Assembly (NCBI GenBank): GCA_001695595.3
Contig: MBPM02000041.1
Span: forward strand, 186,001-250,000
Origin: Plasmopara viticola
Lineage: Eukaryota > Oomycota > Peronosporomycetes > Peronosporales > Peronosporaceae
Reading direction: 5' to 3'
Length of the DNA: 64,000 bases
Shown: one piece after another, positions 24,500 through 35,952 of the stretch
Layout: each line of letters begins with the position of its first letter
Position numbering within the stretch: the stretch's first letter is position 1
The notes under the pieces: model-generated
Database searches by the model: none
What the model saw: only the letters and a program-made list of their open reading frames with translations
What the model was told of the DNA's origin: nothing
Translations under genes and position numbers: made by a program

Positions 24500-27400
24500 T
24501 GACCTACCTTCAAGATTATGCCTTTTTCTAATCATAGGGCTCATCTTTTTGGATTCCCTATTGAGGTCGATGAGTTTGCTATATTTTCTCCATGGGCTTT
24601 AAAGTGGCTTTCTTCTTACCAAGCCACTAAACGTTGTACTGTATGTTACCCTTGTGCTTACGATGTCCAATTACGGCTATAACGAGTTGTCCCTCGAAGC
24701 CGTCGGCCAACATGACCTTATATGCTTTTTGCCAACGCTTGCGGTCCTTGCTATAGGCTTCAACAGCCTGAATTCCATCGATAGTCACAACTCATAGGAA
24801 ACTCGCGAGATTTTTATTTGCTATCGGGAAAGGGTCGATATATATCAGCTCGAGTTTCTTTGACTGAGCAAATTCTTTGTGATGGTCATTTATATCTTTG
24901 ATGTCCAAAAGCACGATACCGCCAATTTGAAGATCTTGGGAAAAGCCATTTTGTCAAAATAGTTGTTTATGCACTCTTTTAAGTCTCTCATTCGGTTCTG
25001 TGCGACCTTGAGAAACGTTTCTTGACGTAGTTGAAACGCTTGTGCCGATTATTCTGACTTTTGAATTTCTGGATCAGTTGCCACATTGTCCGGCATACAA
25101 AGAAAACATTATAGGTTCTCTTTAAACGATGACGTTCTAATAGTAAAACGTACGTGGTATCTATAGGCTACCTCAGTCAAATGAAAAAAGTCATTTCAAT
25201 CATTATGTGCGGGATTGACGACATCCCGGAGGTAATTTTCAGTGAATAGGTTAAATCTTCTCGTTTGTTCATCCGTTTGTCGCCTAAAGCCAAAGCCAAA
25301 TTGCGTTGCGTATCCACAGCAGACACGATTGCTTGCCATAACGTAAAAGACACTTGGTGTCTCGGTCGGACACAATGGTATTTGGTATGCCATAGTCCTC
25401 CACTAAGGTATTTCATGAAGACCTTCGCGATGTTTGCAGTATCGTTCGCTCTCTTCTAAGCGATCGATGAACATGCCCTCTTTGTTAAGTGATTTGCAGT
25501 TACCAGGATGGCATTAAAGCACTTTTGTCACCGGTTTAGACACGATAAAGCCCTTTGATGTCGACCCATCTGTCTTTTGGAACATCCGGAGACTGAAAAA
25601 ATCCTGGAGGTTTAGTCTGTCTAGCCTTACTTCGCTAACACGTTGCTTAAGTGTTAACATAGCGCAGGATGTACTTTGTCATTTTTGACCAGTAGTGATT
25701 CTGACGTACTGCCAGACAGGTCTTGTTAAATTACGGTTGGCCTGCCGATACAAAGTCTCAGATCGTCGTCGAAATATATAGTCGTGGAGTCTCGTCTTCG
25801 CCTTTTTGGAAATTCAAAACAATCTGCAATGATTTTTTTGCCACATCATCGCCCTTTTTCAGCTTCTTGATGATATACTATAGATTTTTTTTTTCACGTA
25901 CACATTGTCTTTGCGGATTGGGCAACTGTAACTTTGTTCGTCTTTATTGTCACCACGATATCATGGTTCTTAGCCTCTTCCAGTAGCTCTCGCGAGCTAA
26001 CTTGGGCAGCTTTACTCTCAAATCTCGGTTTGGGCGACAGTGCAGCCACGGTGTTAGCTTCATTGAGAATTCACTTGAACAAAGGCTGAAATTAGGCAAG
26101 ATCATTAAACTATCCAGCAACTCTACGATTTGAAGTCTTCTGCATCAGAATCATCATGTCTTCTGCGTCAGGATCATCTCAATACTTTAGTTATATGTTT
26201 TAATCGTGAATGAAGATACTCTCGCCATACGTCTAGCACATGCAAGATTGCAAGAAGCTCTTGCTCACAGATAGAGTAGTTCATTTGGGCTGGTCTCATC
26301 TTCGGACCAGTAAAAGTGATCGAATGCTTTAGATATTCCTCCTTTACGACAAGACTTCCCTGATAGCAAACTTAAAGCGTCCATTCGTTCAACAACTAAG
26401 TTCGAGCACTCCAGAATACTTAGACCAGGTGGAAGCGACAAACGACATTTGGTAGAGCAGCGCAATTGATTGTCTTGGTTTTTCGATCGTTATTTTATTT
26501 ACACTTTGGATTAGTACTTGGGCATAGTGGTCATGCAAATTGCGCAAAGCCCTTGCAGAACCTGAGACAGAGACTGTAGTGCCTAAAAAGCCCTCTATTT
26601 GCTAGTTGTCTTGATCACAAGCCTTTCTGTGTAGATCTTAATCTTGTCGGGATCGATTTGGACGCATTTTTGTCCAACAAACCTCATAGGCATGGGATCT
26701 CGCCCACGCATAAGTGACGCATTGACCACAGAATGTTTAGTTGCTCCTCTCCACATTACTTGGATACACAGAATACGCGGCTTCTACACTTTGTGCAAAC
26801 ACGTCGATGTTGTTAAAGTAGATTCTCACCTTGAAAGACTTTCCGCAAAGCTATTTAAACGTAACAGGGTTACCACGTAGTCCCATGGTTACTTAAAAGG
26901 TACATAAAATTGGTAAATTCGACATCCGTTTCACGCATTTTAATCAACAAGTAATCCTAAAGTAGGTCCAGTTTCAGAAATTATTAGATTCTGGACATGA
27001 CGTCAGAGGTGTCTTCCTTACGCGGCATTGGTATCACTAGCAAGATTGTCGCTTGATTACGCTAGCGATTATCGTGCAGAATGCGCCAACCTTATAGTTT
27101 CTTGACACAAAATATTGGTACCGATAAGGCAGGCGAACTTGGTCAAATAATGGCTTTCACTTTGGTTAACTCTTAAATTGTCCTGCGCTTGCCAAGACTC
27201 TAACGCCATTGTTCGACGACAAACCAGGATTGAGCAAATTTTGTGCCTAAAGTACTGTCCTCATACTTACGTAGCGTTCCATCCGCTGGATATCCTCAAG
27301 CAATCCTTAATTTTTGAAAAACGCACCTTTTTCAGAATCATGCGGAAGACAACTCCAACGAATTTGTCGCGCCGCAACATATTAGAAATTGAAATTGGTG

Positions 27401-28900
27401 AGAAGAAGTTGGGTGCGTCATTCCTTGACAGCCATGGTGGCGTTGTTGCCAATAGTAGTAAACACTTTCGCGGCATTAGTTTGTCCAGCAGGTCATCTAG
27501 ACAGATATTAATTATGCGATTTGCCGCATGGTGCTCCGTGGTGATGCGAGGAGTCATGTGTCCTGATATCTATTATTTGCTTACAAAGCCACATCGTGCC
27601 GTTGATAAAATTCTTATCTTAGGAAGAGATATGACTTGGAACATTCCCGATGTTGAATGAAATTAGATAGTTTGAAATGTGCACAATTTCTTAACAGTGG
27701 TAATTTGGTTGTAAGTTAGGTCGACTAGCAACATCTTACCCTCATTTACTTTGAGATCAAGCAACTTCACCAAGTCTTCGGATATGTCTGTAAGACTACA
27801 TTCATTGCCGATGAAGGAGATGACGGGTCTATATTGACCAACGTCTGAGATAACCTGATCTTCTGCTTCGACGACAAAATGTAGCTCTCTTTTAACATAA
27901 AAATTCGCTCCCTTAAGTTAAGGAGTGGTACATTGCGCAAAATGTGGTCGACAACGCCACAATTAGTACATGTTGCCTATTAAGTCTAGTTGTCGTTCTT
28001 ATCCTTTCTCTTTGTTTAAACGCTTTTGTTTCTGAGGTCGTGACGAGTTCGCATAAAAGCCTGATTCTGTAGCCATCATCTTGAACAAGTTGAGTAAAAT
28101 ATGACTCGGTATTTCTGAGTGATGGACAGACTCGAAGTTGATGATAGCTTCAATGGCCTCCAGGGGAGAACTTGGACTCTTTCCTTTGATCTTCGTCTCG
28201 AATTCTTCCCTTAGTCCATGTAATAACCTCTTTTCCAATAGCCTTTTCTTTCAGTATGGTTTCTCTTTTCAAATGAATTTCCAAAGATTATACTCCAAAT
28301 CCTTAGCATGGAGCGTGTGCGCAATCACGTTTTAAACAGTGCCGATGTCCTGTGCACGTTCATGCGCTCACAGCCCGCGATGAAACCACGGTTGCAAATT
28401 ACTTGAAAAGGCGTCACAAAGTCTGAGAATTCGCTGTTCCTCTCTTGATGAGATGAGGTAAACGAAGCGCTCATTGCCTGTTGCATCCAGGCTTGCAGTT
28501 GAGCTTGCACTTAGGCTTGATATTGCTGTTGTTGCTAAGTGAGATACAACAGTAGTTGGTGCACGGACAGTGTCTCTTGTTCTGTCGCTGCAGAAGAAGT
28601 TTCGTAAGCCTGAGCAGTTCAATACTTATGGCTATTGGCACTTGCCGCATCTTGCTGAGTGGGTGCTCGTGCACTTGAGCGCGACGTTGACTGTATATTT
28701 CCATTGTCTCGAGAGCACATTTTCGGCTCTGTTGACAAGGTTTTAAAGTATGAGCACCCAGCTTTACGGCCTTTTCGTTAGCCCATACTTTTTGAATTTT
28801 ACCAGACTCAAATAAGACCTCAAGAATTAAAAAGCAAAACAGATTTAAATATTCAAGACTTTGCAAGACCTGCAATAGTGCCAAAATTATCGCACACCCA
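24500..28900 (-). mobile_element. Decayed Ty3/Gypsy retrotransposon, internal region
   Basis: The order on the minus strand is that of a Gypsy element. A gag-like stretch (LLHGLREEFETKIKGK, about 28,000-28,240) is followed by a zinc-knuckle remnant near 27,960, CTNCGVVDHILRN, whose last cysteine is lost. Protease-to-RT spacer sequence with many breaks comes next. The RT active-site region is altered to YFNNIDVF near 26,800 (Y-x-DD expected). RNase H includes YSICEQELLAILH near 26,220-26,270, followed by integrase with RRQTDEQTRRFN near 25,260. Stops and frameshifts occur throughout, so no product is possible. Long plus-strand frames here, such as 27178-27660, are antisense shadows. Confidence 0.88.
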
Positions 28901-31900
28901 TCAGCTCACAAAATTTGCCGCTGTTTTAAGTCTGCTTAAATTCCATGGGTCTCAACTTTATATTTGGCTTGCTGAAAGCTGATGACAACACATGTTCGTG
29001 TGCCACATGAGTTTAATTGTATATGTGGCACCTGTTTCGAACAGTATCACTGAAAAACAGGCAAGACACGGTAATAAAAAAGAGATTGTCCGGTTACAAT
29101 AGCGTCAAATTGGAACCCGCGATATATAGCTGCTTTTTCGCAGATGCTGTTTTAAATATGAAGAGCGCGCTTCGTCAACATCAGACAGCTTTAAACAAAT
29201 GATCAAATGATCATATAAGATCATCCGCGTGCCTAGTACACACTGCGCAGAATGTGCGCTGAGGAGCTACATTCATGAATGTACAAATTTTCTGTGGACT
29301 CAATAATGCGTGTCACGCGCATACGGCCTTGCGTCAATATGCTTGGAAGTCAAAAGATATTTATTTAACAATTGCAATCTTTTCTTGGTTTAGCAAGAAA
29401 AGCACTCAAAAATCTTTTCCTTTTGAGTCTCATACTGTGCCTCAGGTCTTTATCCTATCCAAAAGTCCACACATCATTAAGCTCTGTTCTCGCTATTGAT
29501 CATGCTGGTGAGGTGTTTTAGTGTGGTCGTATGGTTAGTTAGTAACGTTTAGAACCACCGCCTTATGAGACGAAGTCTGAGAGATTGAGTTCCCAACAGG
29601 CTATGTGCTTCAAGGTGGATCCCTGTCCTGCTGATGGCGTATTGTAGCGGTTAACCAATCTCAAATAGTACAAAAAGACAAATGCGACACCTTAAAACCG
29701 ATTTTTACTTCTCAACGCGATTGTTGTCCTTGAATTGCAGTTAGATGAAAACCACCAATGTAAATCATTTTGAAAAGCGAAGCTCTGTCACTTGTCTGCG
29801 CGCACAGCGAACGAGGCAGAGTACCACATGCAGATTTCATAATTGATTTGCTGACTTATATGAGCAAGAAACGCTTGGTCGTCTGTGGCGACTCGAGCCT
29901 CCTGCTCAAGCAGATGCACAGTGAAATCGCAACACGTTTGGGCTAACCCCGCTCTGCCGGCGTTGCTTTATTAGCTTATAATGTCCAATGGTGTACAGAG
30001 CTAAATGAGAGCAAGAATTGTCATACAGATAGTACTTCCAAGGGATCTACAACAAAACATTTTGCGTCATAAGTTTGAGCCTTATGACCTAGCCGTTGAA
30101 TTAAAATGCATTTTCACTAGCATGACTTCTTGTCTTCTCCATAAGCATTAGCGCGAAGTACGTCAGAGCTCGTAACTGAACCATTTTGCTTGTAAAACTT
30201 GAGTGCCACAATGCGTCTTACTACTTAGCGCTCGGAAGGGCCACGGAGGCAAATCCTCGCCGTAAAGCCGGCGTATCGTTGAGTTTTCGTATTTTGCTCG
30301 TCTGACAGATGAAGATTGTGCCAATTGAAGCTATAAATAATCTAATTGCATAACATAAACGTAGGTAAATCAGCAAGTGCTACCAGGTGTGGCGGAGACA
30401 TGAACAGTTCTTCTTAGAAGGAGAGCGTGCAGAGATTTAAATCTACCGCTTCAATCTCTGGTCTTCAAGTTATGGAAGTATGTGATAAAGTGCGAATTAC
30501 AAATAACTCATTCCGGGAGCCGCTTCATCTTACTATTCACCACTCAATTTCCCTCTCTTTTAACCGACTAAAGAGCTGGTGTCGGAACAAGCATACAGAA
30601 CTTATATAATAACGATCTTGTATACACCGACAGCTTGCGGCTTAAGGGCACGCGAGGAGTGAAAGTGCCGTTCTTAGGGGGAAAGATCGTAAAAATGGGC
30701 TGATGCCGCTCTAAGAAAAAGTGATAGTTGGCTCAGAATTCGTCAGGTTGTTTGCTTTTAATGCTTCTAGATGCATCGTCTTGATGGTGAAGATTGTGAG
30801 AATGTGCTGAAGACGCTCTAAAGAGCAGTGATGAGCGGGTCCAGAGTTGATTTGGTCGTTTCCAGCTTGACCAAAACTGTAGACAAAGCTCGGTATAGAT
30901 GCCACATAAGAGCGGTGGAGATTTAAGCTTCAAAGTTTGAGATAGAGACGACATTTTTGTTGCTGATACATCGACAGAAAAATATTTACCGAGGGTCGCT
31001 TTGCAGCAAGACAAGTGCTTTGCAGTACTCGTAAAATTGTTTGTATAAAATATCATGAGCCTACAATCATAATTTGTTATTCATGTCTGCCGTGTATAGT
31101 CGACTAAACCGTAAAACACTTTCACCATACCACACGATAAAAGAGTTTGATGGCCAGCTAATCGATGAGTGACCAGAAAACGCAAGATACTTATTGCTCA
31201 CAGTGATGAATGACACATAAATTTATTTGGTCGTTTATCTTTCTTACATCGAGAATCTTCTCACGTTAACAGCACTGTGTCATACCGACTGACCGTCATC
31301 CCTCGCCTTGCATCTCATCGCGATGCCTCAGTCTGGCATAGAGCCAGCTATCCTGATTGCCTAGACTATATGGAAGGCTGAGAGGTAAAAACCTTCGCAT
31401 TTATATAAAGTAGTACAACCATCGAACAAACACACAGTCTCTCATCCAGCAGATGTTGTTAAAGCTGAGAAGTCTTGTTGTAGCGCTGCATTTAATTCGC
31501 GAAGAAAAACTAATTAGACGGTGACCGAAATACTTGTATATCACTGGTGACTTTTTGGTAAATGCTGTTTAAGAGGCCGAAGTACATTGCAAAAAGGTTC
31601 CGCAGATGTAACAAATTTCAAGGTTTGCACTCGAACTGTATTTCTACAAAGTTTATCCACTTAAACAGAGCACGCGAATAGTGCATATGGTTCCTTAGAA
31701 GAATTGAGTGGTATTTAGCGAAAAGTGAAGAGAAATGAATAGCGGTTCCCTTAGTCTCCACCTTTCTACCTCAGGGTGCTATGTTGCGGAAGAAATCAAA
31801 TTATAGAAAAAAAGCATGGAAGCTTATTTATTATTATAAAAAGGTATAAGAATCGCGTTAATTTTTCCAGACATACACTACTTTTATTTTTGTGGAAAGA

Positions 31901-32450
31901 GATACAGATTGTCAATGTCATTTTTCGTGGCACTGACTCGATGATGCAATTCCATAACCTACGATTGGGCAATAAGAGGTATGACACCACGGAGGCGGAC
32001 CTTTGCATGCGAACAAAAGAGGCTGATGGAAGGCGGATTTTTCAGCAATCTGAGCCTCGCTGGTGTCTACTAGAAATTTTTTTGAGCAAGAGGCTATCAG
32101 CCTTTTCTTTCGATTGTGATCAATACTCTGAATTAGCTTTATTTAAGTTTCCAATACCTTGTGCCTCATCTTAGACACTTTTGTACCAGCATGGATTTGC
32201 TTTCGATTTCGTTAATCGGGCGACAGAGGAAGCCCACTCAATTTGTTGAACCAGATGGAAATACTGTGGGGACAGCGCTTGTCGTAAAGGTAAATTTTCA
32301 GAACCTCTCACGTTTTATACAAACGTCAGAAATAGCGGCGACATCTTGTAGTCCTGTGTGCAGTTTCGTATACCACCAAGACCCAGTTGTTATTAAAACG
32401 TAAAGGGATTACATCCCGTAGAATGAGAGCGCTAATTGTACTGACACCAT
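28901..32450. other. Intergenic, no supported gene
   Basis: Only short frames of no recognisable family occur. Two related ~60-bp blocks begin near 30,687 and 30,789, each with GCTGA-G-CGCTCTAA and a nearby GTGAT, giving a weak ~102-bp repeat. A TATATAAAG at about 31,403 is promoter-like but precedes no gene that I can support. Confidence 0.5.
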
Positions 32451-32513
32451 CCCTGAACTCACAGTCGCTATTTCTAAAGCTGGCCCTCGTGGCCAAGTCT
32501 CTACATTTTTATC

Positions 32514-34625
32514 ATGCAGCGAAAGCGGCGGAAACGCGCGAGTGTTCTAGCTATCGTAATCATGCTCTCTTTCACTCCCACGATCGCAAATGAATGGAAT
32601 TGGAGTCCCAGCTGCCTCGGACGCTGCGCTCCAGACGCGGCATTGTGTCTGCAGGATGGAGAGTGTCTAGTCCCATCTATTAAAGCAGCCACGACCAAGT
32701 GGCGCGTTGTGCTGGAAGACGAACCGGTGTACTATTTTAGTGGTGTGACACTCTTCCCGTGGGTGGAAGCGCTAGAGATCAAGGGCGACCAGACCCGCGT
32801 CATGTTCGACAGTGCTCACCGCTGGTTAGGCACACACTTGACTGCAGTGACTTTGATGGGCTTAAATTTGACGGCGACTTCGCTACCGCCTTTGCCACAG
32901 TCTCTGCTTCAGTTACACTTGATTGATTGTAGGCTAAATGACGTTCCCGTCGCGTGGTTATTGTCGCTCTCGAGTCTCGAGACGCTTGTGCTCGAAAACA
33001 CTTTTCTAACGGATCCGACAAAGATGCTGATGAAACTAAGTGAGCCGCAATATAAGCAGCTAAAGTCTCGATTGACAATCAAATTTCGGAATCAGGAGGT
33101 AGGAAAGGAGGAATTGACTGAGTGCACAGTCGTACGAGGCCGCATTGAAAGTCTCAGTGGCTACAAAGTGTGTGTTGTGCCTGCTGAAATTGCTGTGACT
33201 CGGCAGTTGCAGACATTTGCGAGCTCGCTTTCGAGCAACAATCAAGAAGAGGACGCGAATTCTAATGAGGGTGGAGTTGCAACGACTGACCATGATATGC
33301 CGACTCTTGTGTTGATCAGTCTGGCTGTGCCATTCATCTACTTTCTCCTCAAATTCATTCTCTTTATGACGTTTATGCGAGGAAAATATCGGAGTGACAA
33401 TACTGATGCTGTACCAGCTATTGACCTGAAGATTAGTCACTCAGATGGCCAGCATCGTCCGACAATGAACGAATCCACTGCTTCTTTTCCATTTAGTCCT
33501 GGGGAACGTGCATATCAGAGTCAGAGCAAATCCTACTTTGGAAGCAACAATGTCGACTTTTGGGTCGACGAAGAATTGCAACAGTGGCGACTGGATTTCC
33601 ACCGGTTGAAAATGCTCAAGTGGCTTAACATGCCACCTAACGAGAAACGTCAGACGTTACGTAGACACAGTGTGACGAATGGAATGCATCCTCGAGAGAT
33701 TTGGCTCGCGTCTCTATTACCAGTCGAAAGGAATTCACTGGGAGGACTCGCTAATGAAACATTAGTCGTGGCAAAGTACTTACCACCCACTGGAAATCAT
33801 GGACAACGACGGACTTCGACTAGTGCAAGGGATAAGCTTAGGAGTGAAGTCAAGCGTCAGGCTCAGTTTTTTCACCCGCAAGTCGTCACGTTTGTTGGTG
33901 TAGCATGGTCACGTGATACCAATTTGGTCGCTCTTACAGAGTACATGACACAAGGCGATCTCCGCCAGTGGCTTCGTCGAACGTCAGCTAGCCAAAGTGG
34001 CACATGGACAGTTTGTAAACTTCAAATGCTGCTGGATGTTATTAGCGCTCTGCATTACATGCACTCGGTGGACTCTCAAGTGGTGCATGGCAACTGCAAC
34101 TCTCGCAACGTATTGTTAAATGACTCTTTACGTGCGAAATTAAGTGACTTTGGGGTCGAAAGTCGAGCTGATGGTCTGACAGACCAAGAGCTGTTGTCGT
34201 ACAGTGCAGTGGGTTCCGGACGCTGGATGTCACCCGAAGCCCTTCTCGGTCGTGAGTCTTGCACAACGTATGCAGACGCCAGCGACGTGTACTCGTTTGG
34301 GATTTTAATGGCCGAGGTGGACTCGCACGAGTTGCCATTTTCGGATTTGATGCAAGCGAATCGGTCGGCAGTGCCAGAGACGGATATTCTACAGCTCATT
34401 GCGAGGGGTGCGTTGTCGCCTACACTGTCTCCGAATTGTCCTAAAAGTATTGTCAAGCTCGTCAACGCGTGCACTAGCTACCAACCCAAGCACAGACCTC
34501 GGAGCAAACAAGTGCAACAGGACCTTCTTTGCATTCTGGAAGATTTTCGAGAAGTTGCAAACAACACGGTGACGACTATATCAGACGGAGCCCCACGCTC
34601 AAATCAACCGTCACATTTGGTATAA
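32514..34625 (+). CDS. Membrane LRR receptor-like pseudokinase (TKL type)
   Basis: This 703-residue protein starts at an ATG with a basic, hydrophobic signal peptide (about residues 1-25). A small cysteine-containing region (four Cys within residues 30-60) follows. Degenerate leucine-rich repeats span about 80-195 (for example SLPPLPQSLLQLHL). One membrane span lies at about 264-286. A cytoplasmic kinase-like domain covers about 400-680. Within it VAK (Lys421) and DFG (545-547) are kept, and the APE-like MSPEALLG is present. The catalytic loop reads VVHGNCNSRN (525-527 HGN) instead of HRD, so the catalytic Asp is missing, and no clear glycine-rich loop is visible. It is therefore most likely a scaffold or regulatory pseudokinase in membrane signalling. 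The layout matches LRR-TM-kinase proteins known from oomycetes; the ligand is unknown. Confidence 0.88.
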   Translation: MQRKRRKRASVLAIVIMLSFTPTIANEWNWSPSCLGRCAPDAALCLQDGECLVPSIKAATTKWRVVLEDEPVYYFSGVTLFPWVEALEIKGDQTRVMFDSAHRWLGTHLTAVTLMGLNLTATSLPPLPQSLLQLHLIDCRLNDVPVAWLLSLSSLETLVLENTFLTDPTKMLMKLSEPQYKQLKSRLTIKFRNQEVGKEELTECTVVRGRIESLSGYKVCVVPAEIAVTRQLQTFASSLSSNNQEEDANSNEGGVATTDHDMPTLVLISLAVPFIYFLLKFILFMTFMRGKYRSDNTDAVPAIDLKISHSDGQHRPTMNESTASFPFSPGERAYQSQSKSYFGSNNVDFWVDEELQQWRLDFHRLKMLKWLNMPPNEKRQTLRRHSVTNGMHPREIWLASLLPVERNSLGGLANETLVVAKYLPPTGNHGQRRTSTSARDKLRSEVKRQAQFFHPQVVTFVGVAWSRDTNLVALTEYMTQGDLRQWLRRTSASQSGTWTVCKLQMLLDVISALHYMHSVDSQVVHGNCNSRNVLLNDSLRAKLSDFGVESRADGLTDQELLSYSAVGSGRWMSPEALLGRESCTTYADASDVYSFGILMAEVDSHELPFSDLMQANRSAVPETDILQLIARGALSPTLSPNCPKSIVKLVNACTSYQPKHRPRSKQVQQDLLCILEDFREVANNTVTTISDGAPRSNQPSHLV

Positions 34626-35952
34626 AAGCAACTCGATAGGATAGGTAGTTTTAATGTGTACAACATATATTGAAGAGGAAGGAGAGGTGGGAGTCGTGTG
34701 CATTTATAGCTGGACAAAAGTATTGTATCAATGTTATTATTGATCGTGTGCAATATCTGACGCCTCCTCTGTGCAACGTGCTGTCACACGCGGTAGGCAA
34801 ATTGATTATTTATACCCTCGCAAAACGAGCAGTTTGTAATGTTCGGACATTTGCTGGCTTTTATGTTTTGAGAAGGCGGCTGTAACTGCAGCCCCCCCCT
34901 AGCTGGAATGCGTCACGGCATTTGAGCTAGGCTCGAAAAGTCACGCAGCACAGCTTCGGCGGTAGCGTCTAATGTGAGGTATAAGGCGTTGAAGTTTAAC
35001 ATTTCTTCTCAAGCCTCACCTTTTGAACTAAGAAAGAGATCATGGCCACTGTGGATAACAGACGACCAGGTGCGTGTGGCGTTCGCACTCTCTTCCTCAG
35101 AATTCAAATTAAAATTCCAGCACATACCCTTCACCAGAGTGTGTTGTAATCAAGAAACTCATGACGTTTTAGCTGAAAGAGCTTGTCGGCGAACTTAAGA
35201 TTCCGCCGCCGTCTCTCTTCATTGCCTGCAGGTAACCTTTACACAAATATTCAGAATGAATTAAGAAAGTTAAGGACTATTAGTACTGAGGTGTCATACC
35301 TTAAACACGGGTGTGTCCGTGGTCCACGGACGGCGCACAAATCGCTTTTCAAGAAAGAAAAGCCACAGGCAATCTCGCTACTGCGACCTGCCCTGAATAG
35401 GCAGTTTCTTGTCCTATAAAACTCAAAAAATTGGTTATATAGGACAAGAGACTGCCTATGCAGGGCGTTGACAACGCAAGTGTATAATCAACAGTACAAG
35501 GGTATGGAAACCCATTGTGAGTATAAGTAGACTTTAATGCATTAAAAAATTTTGCACGTCGGCAAGGGATTGCAGTCAATTTATCTCATCATACCGTATT
35601 TTCTCTTTTTGTCGTCTAAAATAAATCAAACCTGATTAAACGGTTGGATCAGGTATGATTTGCTTGTGGTTAAGCATGTCTGGTGTAGGAATTCTGGCCG
35701 CATGGCGAGAATTATTCCGCTACACGTTCAATAGCATACATTTGCTTGGTACGTTCGGTTTAAGTTGTATCGTTGTGTGACCAATCGCGTCTAACAGGAT
35801 TACGATAACACACTCAAGTGATAACAATCAGAAATACAAAAACCAACACATCTAATCTTTGCCGCGACCTGTCAAATTTAGTTTCCAAGCAGACTAATAT
35901 TCTTTACATTAGTAGGTTCCACATCCCAACTATCTTTCATATGATCAAACGT
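34626..35952. other. Intergenic between convergent genes
   Basis: No supported gene. The notable item is a hairpin at 35390-35466, listed separately. Short frames at 34670-35420 show no recognisable domain. Confidence 0.5.
35390..35466. repeat. Long hairpin with 33-base arms
   Basis: The left arm at 35390-35422 and the right arm at 35434-35466 are reverse complements with three mismatches, separated by 11 bases. Arm landmarks are GCCCTG-ATAGGCAG and CTTGTCCTATA. It lies between the 3' ends of the pseudokinase and transporter genes. It could be a MITE-like relic or an RNA hairpin; the sequence alone does not tell. Confidence 0.85.

Noticed and set aside
27178..27660. 160-codon plus-strand open frame
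   Set aside because: It lies antisense to the Gypsy pol remnant and starts with TTG; no domain is seen.
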